From NCBI GenBank assembly GCA_947177115.1, contig CAMWTG010000112.1:1-8300 (forward strand): a DNA stretch of 8,300 nt, read 5' to 3'. The notes beneath the pieces were generated by a model. That model saw only the letters and a program-made list of their open reading frames with translations, made no database searches and was not told the DNA's origin. The stretch is from an uncultured Clostridia bacterium (GTDB lineage: Bacteria > Bacillota > Clostridia > Oscillospirales > Oscillospiraceae). The translations under genes were made by a program, and so were the position numbers. How positions within the stretch are numbered: the first letter of the stretch is position 1; the number at the start of each line of letters is the position of its first letter. Below, piece after piece: positions 1-6,629 of this stretch.

Positions 1-121
1 GATAATATGTATTGTCATCATTTAGCACGTGATAGCCAATTTCCAATCCGAAAGCGGAACAATACATCTCAATAGCTTTGGGACTGTTTTTGACATATAT
101 TCCGACACCTAAAAAATTCAT
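1..121 (-). CDS. VOC (glyoxalase/PhnB-like) family protein, N-terminal part only
   Basis: About 40 N-terminal residues are visible before the gene leaves the left edge. Read leftward they begin MNFLGVGIYVKNSPKAIEMY and continue through CSAFGLEIGYHVLNDDNTYY. This is the usual opening of a vicinal-oxygen-chelate domain: a first beta strand, a helix with the AIEMY..AFGLE pattern, then a second strand. Such small cytosolic proteins include glyoxalases, antibiotic-binding proteins and PhnB-like proteins; the part seen does not say which. Two in-frame ATGs exist at 127 and 121. The AAGGAGG at 130-136 is only 2 bases from the first but 8 from the second, so the start at 121 is chosen. A strong promoter lies at 162-190. 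The family call is fairly sure; the substrate is unknown. Confidence 0.75.
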   Translation of the reverse strand, partial: MNFLGVGIYVKNSPKAIEMYCSAFGLEIGYHVLNDDNTYY

Positions 122-161
122 ACTCATTTCCTCCTTCAAAAAATCCCTATTTACCGCATTG

Positions 162-190
162 ATTATATCACGGCCAACTCTCAGTTTCAA
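162..190 (-). promoter_or_regulatory. Sigma-A type promoter of the VOC gene
   Basis: On the minus strand, TTGAAA (185-190) is followed by a 17-base spacer and TATAAT (162-167), with a TG one base before the -10 (extended -10). Transcription should start near 155, giving a short leader with the AAGGAGG at 130-136. Predicted from sequence only. Confidence 0.75.
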
Positions 191-251
191 GCTGCGGTTA
201 ACAAAGTTGCCGGTTCCTGAATCCATCAACACAAAAAGTAAAAAGGGCTTA

Positions 252-327
252 GAAGCTGTATTCATAAGCGTTTAAGCAAAGAGTGGAATGACCCAGGAAC
301 AGTTTGCGGAGCTCATCAATAAAACGG
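252..327 (+). pseudogene. Possible remnant of an XRE-type helix-turn-helix regulator
   Basis: The frame from 288 reads MTQEQFAELINKT, which matches the second-helix region common in XRE/Cro-C1 regulators (GMTQEQFAELI...). Just upstream, in another frame, the bases encode HKRLSKE, which resembles the residues that usually precede it. One base out of step near 281-285 would join them as KRLSKESGMTQEQFAELINKT. The match stops at about 325, where the terminator stem begins. No start codon with a ribosome binding site and no recognition helix are present, so at best this is a decayed scrap. A short chance match is possible. Confidence 0.3.
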
Positions 328-361
328 CGCCGGGAGGCCAATGCGGTCCCCGGCGCCGTTT
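322..361 (-). terminator. Rho-independent terminator of the oleate hydratase gene
   Basis: A perfect 13-bp inverted repeat, AAACGGCGCCGGG (322-334) and its complement (349-361), encloses a 14-base loop. In leftward transcripts the stem is GC-rich and ends in a run of four U (TTTT at 321-324 complement). It lies 17 bases beyond the oleate hydratase stop codon at 379-381. Confidence 0.85.
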
Positions 362-378
362 CCGCGCTTGTGCCGCCG

Positions 379-2154
379 TCAGATTACATGATATTCTTTC
401 AGCAGCTTTGCAATATCCGTACCCGCGATCTTCTTCAGCGCCTCATGGAGGACCAGCTTCTCCTTCAGCCCCAGGTCCATCTCCGTGATGGGCTTGCCGT
501 CCCGGAGCTTCACGGTGGCGTCCAGCAGAGCGCGGACGTCATAGGTGCTGCCCCACACCTCGGGGACGCCACGGTCCACATTCAGCAGGGTGTAGACCGC
601 CTCCATGCCGGTGCGCATGGAATACTCCGTGGTGAAAATGGTGTCCCGGGCGGTTTCGGCGAACTGTCCTAAAAAGGCGAAGTTCACAGCGCCGTCAGGC
701 ACCACCTTGGGCCGGTCGGTATCGTTGCGGGGCATAAAGAAGGCATCGATATAGGGCATCATGACGGGCACGGTGTTGGCGCTGTGCTCCGCCAGCTCCT
801 CGATCTGATCCTCGGGCACGCCCAGATGGTACAGCCACTCCATGCAGATCTCCTTACCGGTGCAGTCCCGCATGGGCTTCTTGATATAGTCGCCGGGTAC
901 ATCGCTGAACAGAGAGTATACCCATACCAGGCAGTGGTCTTTGGGCTGCTCCCGGAACTGGGGCTGACGGTTGATGGTCCAGCTCATAAGCCAGGAGGAA
1001 TCCTTCACCGTCACAATGCCGCCGGTGACCACGCCGCCGGTAAAGGGATCCCGCTTGCAGATGTTCTTAATATAGGGAATGATCTTCTGGTCCAGGGTCT
1101 CCACAGTGGCGCTCATCCAGTTGGTCTGCTCTGGGTCATAGCAGAACTTGTCCGGGTTGCCGAAGTCCGGGCTCTGGGCCGCGATTCGCCGCCACATATC
1201 CCAGCCGCCGCCGGGCTTGATCTCGGTGTTGTAGGCGGCGGGCTCGTTCTGGGAGCCCATGGAGGAGTTCTCCACGCAGCCGCCGTTGGTGATGAACACC
1301 AGATCGTCCGCAGTCAGATCAACGAATTCCTGCTTCCCCTCCCGCAGCAGCTCGATGCGCGTGGCCTGCTTCCTGTCGGGCTTGATGTCAAATTCCACAT
1401 TGACCACCTTGGTGTTGTAGTGGAACTGAACGTTGTGGCCCTCCAGATACTTCACCATGGGCAGGATCATGGATTCGTACTGGTTGTACCGGGTGAACCG
1501 CAGGGCCTTGAAGTCGGGCAAGCCGCCGATGTGGTGGATAAAGCGCTTGATATACCGCTTCATCTCTAGGGCGCTGTGCCAGTTCTCAAAGGCGAACATG
1601 GTGCGCCAGTAGAGCCAGAAGTTGCTGTTGAGAACTTCATCGTCAAAATAGTCGGTGATGCGCTTGTCATACAGGTCCTCGTCCGGGGTGAAGAACAGTC
1701 GCATGATCTGTATAGCCGCCTTGTCGGAGACGGCAAACTGTCCATCGGTGTGGGCGTCCTCGCCCCGGTTGACGGTGGCGCGGCACAGGGAGTAGTTGGG
1801 GTCCTTCTTGTTCAGCCAGTAGTATTCGTCCAGGACACTGACACCCTCGGTCTCGATGGAGGGGATAGAGTGGAACAGGTCCCACATGACCTCGAAGTGG
1901 TTGTCCATCTCCCGGCCGCCCCGCATGACGTAGCCCACGTTCTCAAACTTCCATCCATCGCAGGCCCCGCCGGGGATGGGGTCCTTCTCAAAGATGTGGA
2001 TGCGTTCGCCCTTCATCTGACCGTCCCGGACCAGGTAGCAGGCGGCGGTGAGGGCCGCCAGGCCAGTACCAATGATATAGGCGGATTTGTGATCCACACC
2101 CTCCGGCTTCTGAGGGCGGGCGAAAGCTTCGTAGTTACCGCTGGAATAATACAT
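379..2154 (-). CDS. ohyA: Oleate hydratase (MCRA family, FAD-dependent)
   Basis: Cytosolic FAD enzyme that adds water to the cis-9 double bond of oleic or linoleic acid, giving 10-hydroxy fatty acids; in the family this detoxifies free unsaturated fatty acids. The 591-residue protein starts MYYSSGNYEAFARPQKPEGV, the usual opening of the family. Numbering from that Met, a Rossmann GTGLAA motif is at about 29-34 with the ribose-binding Glu of IFEKD at 56. The RGGREM loop at 78-83 carries Glu82, matching the catalytic glutamate of characterised hydratases. RYNQYES at about 222-228 supplies the conserved tyrosines, and NGGCVENSSMGS follows at about 291-302. Length is normal and no key motif is missing. 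An ATG four codons earlier (2166) overlaps the AAAGGA ribosome binding site, so 2154 is preferred. It is monocistronic, with its own promoter at 2206-2234 and terminator at 322-361. No adjacent fatty-acid regulator gene is visible. Confidence 0.96.
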   Translation of the reverse strand: MYYSSGNYEAFARPQKPEGVDHKSAYIIGTGLAALTAACYLVRDGQMKGERIHIFEKDPIPGGACDGWKFENVGYVMRGGREMDNHFEVMWDLFHSIPSIETEGVSVLDEYYWLNKKDPNYSLCRATVNRGEDAHTDGQFAVSDKAAIQIMRLFFTPDEDLYDKRITDYFDDEVLNSNFWLYWRTMFAFENWHSALEMKRYIKRFIHHIGGLPDFKALRFTRYNQYESMILPMVKYLEGHNVQFHYNTKVVNVEFDIKPDRKQATRIELLREGKQEFVDLTADDLVFITNGGCVENSSMGSQNEPAAYNTEIKPGGGWDMWRRIAAQSPDFGNPDKFCYDPEQTNWMSATVETLDQKIIPYIKNICKRDPFTGGVVTGGIVTVKDSSWLMSWTINRQPQFREQPKDHCLVWVYSLFSDVPGDYIKKPMRDCTGKEICMEWLYHLGVPEDQIEELAEHSANTVPVMMPYIDAFFMPRNDTDRPKVVPDGAVNFAFLGQFAETARDTIFTTEYSMRTGMEAVYTLLNVDRGVPEVWGSTYDVRALLDATVKLRDGKPITEMDLGLKEKLVLHEALKKIAGTDIAKLLKEYHVI

Positions 2155-2205
2155 GATGAAAAACATCCTTTCAAATTATTTTGTGGTGATCTGCTTGATG
2201 GCCTT

Positions 2206-2234
2206 ATCATAAAAGTATGCCCGGCTTTTTACAA
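2206..2234 (-). promoter_or_regulatory. Sigma-A type promoter of ohyA
   Basis: On the minus strand, TTGTAA (2229-2234), a 17-base spacer and TATGAT (2206-2211) precede ohyA. The predicted start near 2199 gives a leader of about 45 bases containing AAAGGA before the ATG at 2154. The leader also contains GATCACCAC (2183-2191), which repeats half of the hairpin at 2245-2277. Confidence 0.65.
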
Positions 2235-2244
2235 TAAACAAAAC

Positions 2245-2277
2245 GCCTCGCGTGGTGAGTTTTTCACCACGCGGGGC
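2245..2277. repeat. 14-bp inverted repeat between ohyA and gntR (operator or terminator)
   Basis: GCCTCGCGTGGTGA (2245-2258) and TCACCACGCGGGGC (2264-2277) form a 14-bp stem with one G-U pair and a 5-base loop. Leftward RNA would have GUUUUGUUUAUUG after the stem, rightward RNA AUUUUGUCUG, so either direction could terminate. No gene ends here on either strand: ohyA and gntR diverge from this gap. The element lies 11 bases upstream of the ohyA -35, so an operator for a regulator is also possible. Confidence 0.6.
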
Positions 2278-2326
2278 ATTTTGTCTGAAATTTAGTCATT
2301 TGCCGCAGTTTGCCGCCATCTGCGCA

Positions 2327-2355
2327 TTGACAAGCCGCATCTCCTCTGCTAAAAT
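2327..2355 (+). promoter_or_regulatory. Sigma-A type promoter of gntR
   Basis: A perfect TTGACA (2327-2332), a 17-base spacer and TAAAAT (2350-2355). The predicted start near 2361-2363 falls inside the AGGTAATAC motif, so a protein bound there would block it. This supports autoregulation. Confidence 0.75.
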
Positions 2356-2356
2356 A

Positions 2357-2369
2357 AAGGTAATACTTT
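2357..2369. promoter_or_regulatory. Putative GntR operator, site A (own promoter)
   Basis: AAGGTAATACTTT is symmetric about A2363 at five of six pairs and shares the nine bases AGGTAATAC with site B at 3190-3198. The core has the GT-N3-AC form seen in several GntR-family operators. It overlaps the predicted gntR transcription start. The assignment to this regulator is inferred from position and repetition. Confidence 0.5.
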
Positions 2370-2397
2370 GCATGACTGCGTGAGAACAGGAGACATC

Positions 2398-3120
2398 ATG
2401 AAGCCGATTGTGCGGAAAACACTGGCGGTTGACGCCAAAGAAGCATTGTACAACTACATTTCCGAGATGGATCTGAGCGCCTCAACCAAGCTTCCGCCGG
2501 AGGTAGAGCTGGCGGCGGGGCTGGGCGTCAGCCGCGTGACACTGCGGCGGGCGCTGGATGAACTGGAGTACAATGGCCTGCTGCTGCGCATTCATGGGAA
2601 AGGGACGTTTGTAAATCCCTCCGCCTTTCACATCCAGGTCGATCTGAGCAGAATGCAGGAATTCGGCGAAATCATTCAGAAAAGTGGACATATTGCTGAC
2701 ATGGAAGTTCTGTCAGTCCGCAGGGTGCAGGCGGACCCCTTTGACACCGGCTGGCCGGAAAGCGTTGTGCAGGTGGAAAAACTCTATTGTGCGGATGGAA
2801 TGCCGGCCATTTTGTCGGTTGCGCAGATTCCGGAGACGGTATTCCGGACGATGCCGGATGAGGCGGACTGGGCGCGGCACTCCAATTTTGAGATCCTGTA
2901 TTCCCACGGTGAGCGGATCATTTTGCGGGACAAGCTGGAGATCACAACGTATTCCGTCCCGGAACTGCGGGAAAAGATCCCTGCAATAGGGCGGTTTTCC
3001 TGCGCCTCCGTGCTGAGCCTGTCCGGCTGGGGATTTGACCAGAACAATCGGCCGGCTATACTGGGAACGGCATATTATAACACGGATCTGATCGTATTCA
3101 ACATCTTCCGGCACTCCTGA
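2398..3120 (+). CDS. GntR family transcriptional regulator (HutC type, UTRA domain)
   Basis: A 240-residue DNA-binding regulator. Residues about 10-72 form the winged helix-turn-helix, with the hallmark stretch LPPEVELAAGLGVSRVTLRR (32-51) and the wing GLLLRIHGKGTFV (60-72). Residues about 80-238 fit a UTRA ligand-binding domain, ending in NRPAILGTAYYNTDLIVFNI. Length is typical of the HutC subfamily. The ATG at 2398 is chosen because AGGAGA sits four bases upstream; an earlier in-frame ATG at 2368 has no such site and falls close to the predicted transcription start. The gene lies 108 bases before a purine permease and deaminase pair in the same direction, so a purine or a related metabolite is the likely effector. 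That role is inferred from context and the shared sites at 2357-2369 and 3190-3200. Confidence 0.9.
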   Translation: MKPIVRKTLAVDAKEALYNYISEMDLSASTKLPPEVELAAGLGVSRVTLRRALDELEYNGLLLRIHGKGTFVNPSAFHIQVDLSRMQEFGEIIQKSGHIADMEVLSVRRVQADPFDTGWPESVVQVEKLYCADGMPAILSVAQIPETVFRTMPDEADWARHSNFEILYSHGERIILRDKLEITTYSVPELREKIPAIGRFSCASVLSLSGWGFDQNNRPAILGTAYYNTDLIVFNIFRHS

Positions 3121-3136
3121 AAGCCGGGGAGTTTTT
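3113..3136 (+). terminator. Weak terminator-like hairpin at the end of gntR
   Basis: ACTCC (3113-3117) can pair with GGAGT (3128-3132), followed directly by TTTT. An alternative stem CCGGC/GCCGG (3108-3112 with 3123-3127) is mutually exclusive with it. The stem is short, so read-through into the permease gene is likely. Confidence 0.3.
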
Positions 3137-3189
3137 GTCAGCTACTACATTTTTTCAGCGGCAGGGAAAGGAGGTTTTTGCCGTTAAAT

Positions 3190-3210
3190 AGGTAATACCA
3201 TGATACCATA
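3190..3210. promoter_or_regulatory. Putative GntR operator, site B, with tandem ATACCAT repeat
   Basis: GGTAATACC (3191-3199) is a perfect palindrome about A3195. ATACCATG (3195-3202) is followed at once by ATACCATA (3203-3210), making a tandem repeat that provides a second TACC half-site. The site is 19 bases upstream of the permease start. No strong promoter is seen around it: the best -10-like string is CATAAT (3207-3212), with only a weak TTAAAT (3184-3189) at 17 bases. The permease pair may therefore depend partly on read-through from gntR. Confidence 0.5.
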
Positions 3211-3228
3211 ATATTTTAGGAGGCAGCT

Positions 3229-4563
3229 ATGGATCTATTGGAAAACCGTTTTGGACTGAAAACCGCGGGTACGAATATCCGCACAGAGGCCGTTGCCGGT
3301 ATCACCACCTTTGCGACAATGGCGTACATCCTGATCCTGAATCCCAAATTCATGGGGATGGCGGGGATGGACCCGGTAGGCGTTCTGATCACTACCGCGC
3401 TGATCTCGGGCCTAATTACCATTCTCATGGGGATAGCCACTAACCTGCCCTTTGCCCTGGCACCCGGCATTGGTTCCTGCGTGATGATCGCCACCGCCAT
3501 CGTGCTGCCGGGGCTGGCCTCGTGGCAGACAGCGCTGGGCATGGTGCTGATCTCCGGTATTATTTTCCTGCTCCTCAGCCTTTTCCGGCTTCGGGAGCAG
3601 ATCGTGGCTCTGATCCCCAAAAATATCAAAATCGGCATCAGCGCCGGTCTGGGCGTGTTCATCATCCGCACAGCGTTAGTCAACGCCGGGCTAATCACGG
3701 ATGGTTTCAAAGGCGTTGGCGATTTCTCACAGCCGCAGGTGCGTCTGGCTGCGATCGGGCTTGCAATTGCCCTGCTGCTGTCCTTTTTCCGGGTCAAGAT
3801 CCATGGAAAGGTCTATCAAATTCGAGGCGCGCTACTGTTGTCGATCATCCTCACCACGGCCATTGGCATAGGGATGGGCTGCGTTGCGCTCCCGGAGAGC
3901 ATCTTTACCAGCGGCGCGATTTCTTCCATCCGGAATGTCTGCTTCAAGGTGGACTTTTTCGGCGCATTCCGGCTGGAGTATATCTCCCTCATTTTTGCGT
4001 TTTTTATCAGCGACTTTTTTGGAACGCTGGCAACGGCTCTCGGACTGGCCGGAAAGGTCGGCATGATGGATGAGGACGGAAATTTCCCCGCTATCGGAAA
4101 AGTATTCCTGGTAGACGCCATCGGCACGGTAGTAGGCGCGTTCACCGGACTTGCTGTGGTCACGACCTATGTGGAGAGCGCCTCCGGCGTGGAGAGCGGC
4201 GGACGTACCGGACTGACCTCTGTCGTGACCGGCGTCATGTTTCTGCTGTGCATCGCATTCGCGCCGGTATTTCTGATGATCCCGGACGCGGCCACAGCGC
4301 CGGTCCTGATCATGATCGGCATCTCGATGATGCAGGGGCTGAAAAATGTGGATTTCAGCGACCGGGAGTGGCCTCCGGTGGCAGTTATGGTGATCGCCAT
4401 GCTGTTTTACGGCATTTCTCAGGGCATTGCCATCGGCCTGCTGGCTTACTGTATCGTGAAGCTGGCGTGGGCGCTCTTTACGGATGAGCGGGGCGAGGGA
4501 GCGCTGCCCTCCTGGCCTACGGTGATCCTGACCGTGCTGGCCTGCTGCCAATTTGTACTCTGA
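3229..4563 (+). CDS. NCS2 family nucleobase permease (AzgA/PbuG-like purine transporter)
   Basis: A 444-residue inner-membrane transporter, probably importing a purine base with protons. It opens with NRFGLKTAGTNIRTEAVAGITTFATMAYILILNP, the AzgA-type start. NLPFALAPG is at 72-80, and the long hydrophobic stretches fit the 12 to 14 membrane segments of the UraA fold. The region SDFFGTLATALGLAGKVGMMDEDG (261-284) and TTYVESASGV with GGRTGLTSVVTG (312-335) are strong family marks around membrane segments 8 to 10. Oddly, the APGMGLNAFF string usual in AzgA-type carriers reads APGIGSCVMI, and the DLFDT-like string reads SDFFGT; these comparisons are from memory. The start has AGGAGG five bases upstream. 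The deaminase gene follows after 22 bases, so a purine such as adenine is the likely cargo. The family is sure; the exact substrate is not. Confidence 0.92.
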   Translation: MDLLENRFGLKTAGTNIRTEAVAGITTFATMAYILILNPKFMGMAGMDPVGVLITTALISGLITILMGIATNLPFALAPGIGSCVMIATAIVLPGLASWQTALGMVLISGIIFLLLSLFRLREQIVALIPKNIKIGISAGLGVFIIRTALVNAGLITDGFKGVGDFSQPQVRLAAIGLAIALLLSFFRVKIHGKVYQIRGALLLSIILTTAIGIGMGCVALPESIFTSGAISSIRNVCFKVDFFGAFRLEYISLIFAFFISDFFGTLATALGLAGKVGMMDEDGNFPAIGKVFLVDAIGTVVGAFTGLAVVTTYVESASGVESGGRTGLTSVVTGVMFLLCIAFAPVFLMIPDAATAPVLIMIGISMMQGLKNVDFSDREWPPVAVMVIAMLFYGISQGIAIGLLAYCIVKLAWALFTDERGEGALPSWPTVILTVLACCQFVL

Positions 4564-4585
4564 ACAGAAAAAGGAGGACCGTATC

Positions 4586-6349
4586 ATGCGAGTATCTGAT
4601 TGCGCGGATCGCAGCTGTCTGGTAGATGCCGCGGCAGGACGGATCCCCTGCGATCTGCGGGTGGTCAACTGCCGGGTAGTCAATGTGGTCACCGGTGAGA
4701 TCTATCCCGCTGAAGTCAGCATATTTCACCAGTGGATCGCATCGGTGGATATGCCGGGACGGTGCGGACTGCCCGCGCCCCGGCAGACGTTCGATGCGAA
4801 GGGCGCGTACCTTTTTCCGGGATTTATCGACACCCATGTACATGTAGAGAGCACCATGATGACGCCCGCTCATTTCGCCGAGGCGGTCCTGCCCTGGGGT
4901 ACCACCACGGTAGTGACAGACCCCCACGAGATCGCAAACGTCATGGGGGGTGAAGGCGTGTTGTCCATGGCGGAGGATGCGGCCTCCATGCCGCTGCGCC
5001 ACTTCATTCTGGCACCATCCTGCGTACCTGCCAATCCGGAACTGGAAACAGGCGGCGCAGCATTGACGCCTGAGGATATTCAGCGGCTGCTGAAGCATCC
5101 CATGATCCTGGGACTGGGCGAAGTCATGGATTTCGGCGGCGTCTGCGGCAACGCGCCCCGAATGCGGAAAGAATTGCGGTATGCGCTGGAGCGGGATGCG
5201 TTCCTTCAGGGACATGCCCCCAAGCTGGAGGGGCCGCCGTTGGCCGCCTACCTGTGCGCGGGGATCGAGAGCGACCACGAATGCCGCAGCGGTGAGGAAT
5301 GTCTGAACAAACTGCGTCTGGGGATGCACGTCAATCTGAAGAGCACATCGCTGTCCAACCATCTGGCCCAGTCGCTGGAGGGGATCCGTGAGGTCCCATG
5401 GAAGGACAATGTTTCCCTCTGCACCGACGATGTCCATGCGCAGACCATCCTGACAAAAGGGCATTTGAACCGGGTGGTGGGAGAGGCCATCGGACACGGC
5501 CTGCCGCCGTTGGATGCGATCCGGTTTGCCACATACAACGCCGCCAGGGAATACGGGTTCCGAAACCTGGGGGCGATCGCGCCCGGTTTCCTGGCAGATT
5601 TCCAGCTGGCCGGCGAGCTGGACGGCAGACAGCCGGAACATGTCTTCCTTGGCGGCCGGCTGGTTGCGAGCCGCGGCCGCTGCCTGGTCTCCCCGGCGGA
5701 TATGCCAGCGGGGTTTTCCGAAACGCCGGAGATCCAAATGGAGCAGCTGCGCACGCCGGGAGCGTTCCGGCTCCCGGCGCAGGCGGAGAGCGGCAGTGCA
5801 CAGGTTTTTACACTGCAATACAAGGAAAACGGCGGTCCCTTCAACGGCGGACGGTATGAGGCCTTGCCGGTCTCCTGCGGCATGGTGGATATTTCTCAGG
5901 ATGAGGAACTGTGCCTGATGTGCGTGTGCAACCGCTATGGTTCCGGCGAGAAGGCGGTCGCGCCCATGCGGGGAAGCGGCCTGGTTCGGGGCGCTTACGC
6001 CTTTACCGTATCCCACGACAGCCATAATCTGGTGGTGATGTACCGGGATGAGGGCGATGCTCTGCTGGCGGCGGAGCGGGTCCGGGAGCTGGGCGGCGGT
6101 TATGCCGCCGTCTGCGGCGGCAGGATCCTGGCGGAGCTGGCGCTGCCGGTGGGCGGCATTATGTCGCGGCTCCCGGTGCAGGAGCTGGCAGAACAGATTC
6201 ATAACTTTGAGCAGGCAAGCGCAGAATTGTTTGCGTTCCCTGGAAATCTCCTGCGTTTTGCAACCTGTTCGCTGCCGGTGCTTCCGGGGTTTGTACTGAC
6301 GGACCGGGGCATTGTGGACGGAAAAAGTCAGAGAATTTTTCGCACGTAA
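4586..6349 (+). CDS. adeC: Adenine deaminase
   Basis: A 587-residue amidohydrolase that turns adenine into hypoxanthine and ammonia for purine salvage in the cytosol. A short N-terminal beta domain (about 20-75) is followed by the metal-dependent barrel. Visible motifs are GFIDTHVHVES (79-89, metal ligands His84 and His86), DPHEIANV (112-119), GLGEVMDFGGV (176-186, Glu179), GHAP (His210), SDHEC (His231) and CTDD (Asp281). The C-terminal adenine-deaminase domain follows, with SHDSHNLVVM and a closing LPVLPGFVLTDRG. Length fits the AdeC family. The ATG at 4586 has AAGGAGG eight bases upstream; an earlier in-frame ATG at 4553 lies inside the permease gene and has none. Some strings differ from the usual family form (SCVPANPELETGGA rather than SCVPATPFE...). 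Members of this family can act on related bases such as N6-methyladenine, so the substrate may not be plain adenine. Confidence 0.93.
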   Translation: MRVSDCADRSCLVDAAAGRIPCDLRVVNCRVVNVVTGEIYPAEVSIFHQWIASVDMPGRCGLPAPRQTFDAKGAYLFPGFIDTHVHVESTMMTPAHFAEAVLPWGTTTVVTDPHEIANVMGGEGVLSMAEDAASMPLRHFILAPSCVPANPELETGGAALTPEDIQRLLKHPMILGLGEVMDFGGVCGNAPRMRKELRYALERDAFLQGHAPKLEGPPLAAYLCAGIESDHECRSGEECLNKLRLGMHVNLKSTSLSNHLAQSLEGIREVPWKDNVSLCTDDVHAQTILTKGHLNRVVGEAIGHGLPPLDAIRFATYNAAREYGFRNLGAIAPGFLADFQLAGELDGRQPEHVFLGGRLVASRGRCLVSPADMPAGFSETPEIQMEQLRTPGAFRLPAQAESGSAQVFTLQYKENGGPFNGGRYEALPVSCGMVDISQDEELCLMCVCNRYGSGEKAVAPMRGSGLVRGAYAFTVSHDSHNLVVMYRDEGDALLAAERVRELGGGYAAVCGGRILAELALPVGGIMSRLPVQELAEQIHNFEQASAELFAFPGNLLRFATCSLPVLPGFVLTDRGIVDGKSQRIFRT

Positions 6350-6437
6350 GTATCTCATAGCAAAGCAGGAACGGCTTACGCCGTTGCGGTATGCCATCTC
6401 ATGCTCGTTTTTGAACGAATTTATAAACTTTTTATCA

Positions 6438-6471
6438 CATGGAGCGGACAGCGGTTGCTGTCCGCTCCATG
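6438..6471. repeat. Perfect 15-bp hairpin downstream of adeC
   Basis: CATGGAGCGGACAGC (6438-6452) and its exact complement (6457-6471) enclose the 4-base loop GGTT. It starts 89 bases after the adeC stop and could end or protect the operon transcript, but no U-run follows on either strand, so it is not a textbook terminator. The stretch between also holds a small AACGGC-TTAC-GCCGTT hairpin (6370-6385). No gene is seen from 6350 to 6629. Confidence 0.7.
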
Positions 6472-6529
6472 CTCCATATTACTTTCCTTCACTGACTGCC
6501 GAACTCTACCGTTTTTCAGGTGTGCCGGC

Positions 6530-6562
6530 TATTACTTCCGAATTGAAAGGCCGGAAGTAATA
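6530..6562. repeat. Perfect 11-bp inverted repeat of unknown role
   Basis: TATTACTTCCG (6530-6540) and CGGAAGTAATA (6552-6562) are exact complements around an 11-base loop. There is no U-run on either side, so it does not look like a terminator. A protein-binding site or an RNA hairpin are both possible. Confidence 0.6.
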
Positions 6563-6592
6563 TATACGCCAATCAAACTGGTCCTGCAAAGA

Positions 6593-6619
6593 GCCGCCCC
6601 GGCGGCTGGCCGGGGCGGC
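6593..6619 (-). terminator. Probable terminator of the coiled-coil protein gene
   Basis: GCCGCCCCGGC (6593-6603) and GCCGGGGCGGC (6609-6619) form a perfect 11-bp GC stem with a 5-base loop, ten bases past the stop codon of the leftward gene. The following leftward RNA reads UCUUUGC, a poor U-tract, so termination may be partial. Confidence 0.6.
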
Positions 6620-6629
6620 GGGGGATGTA

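Noticed and set aside
784..2295. Long open frames on the plus strand opposite oleate hydratase
   Set aside because: They are mirror images of a high-GC coding region. The minus strand encodes a complete, motif-perfect enzyme, and the plus-strand products resemble no family.
3168..3195. Strong ribosome binding site AAAGGAGG at 3168-3175 region with a tiny TTG-started frame (M-P-L-N-R-stop)
   Set aside because: The spacing to the TTG is too short and the five-codon peptide has no support. It may be a chance purine run or a leftover of an older start.
4517..6397. A 626-codon open frame on the minus strand opposite the adenine deaminase
   Set aside because: It covers the deaminase gene in the opposite direction, starts without a ribosome binding site and shows no family motifs. 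Long antisense frames are common in GC-rich genes.
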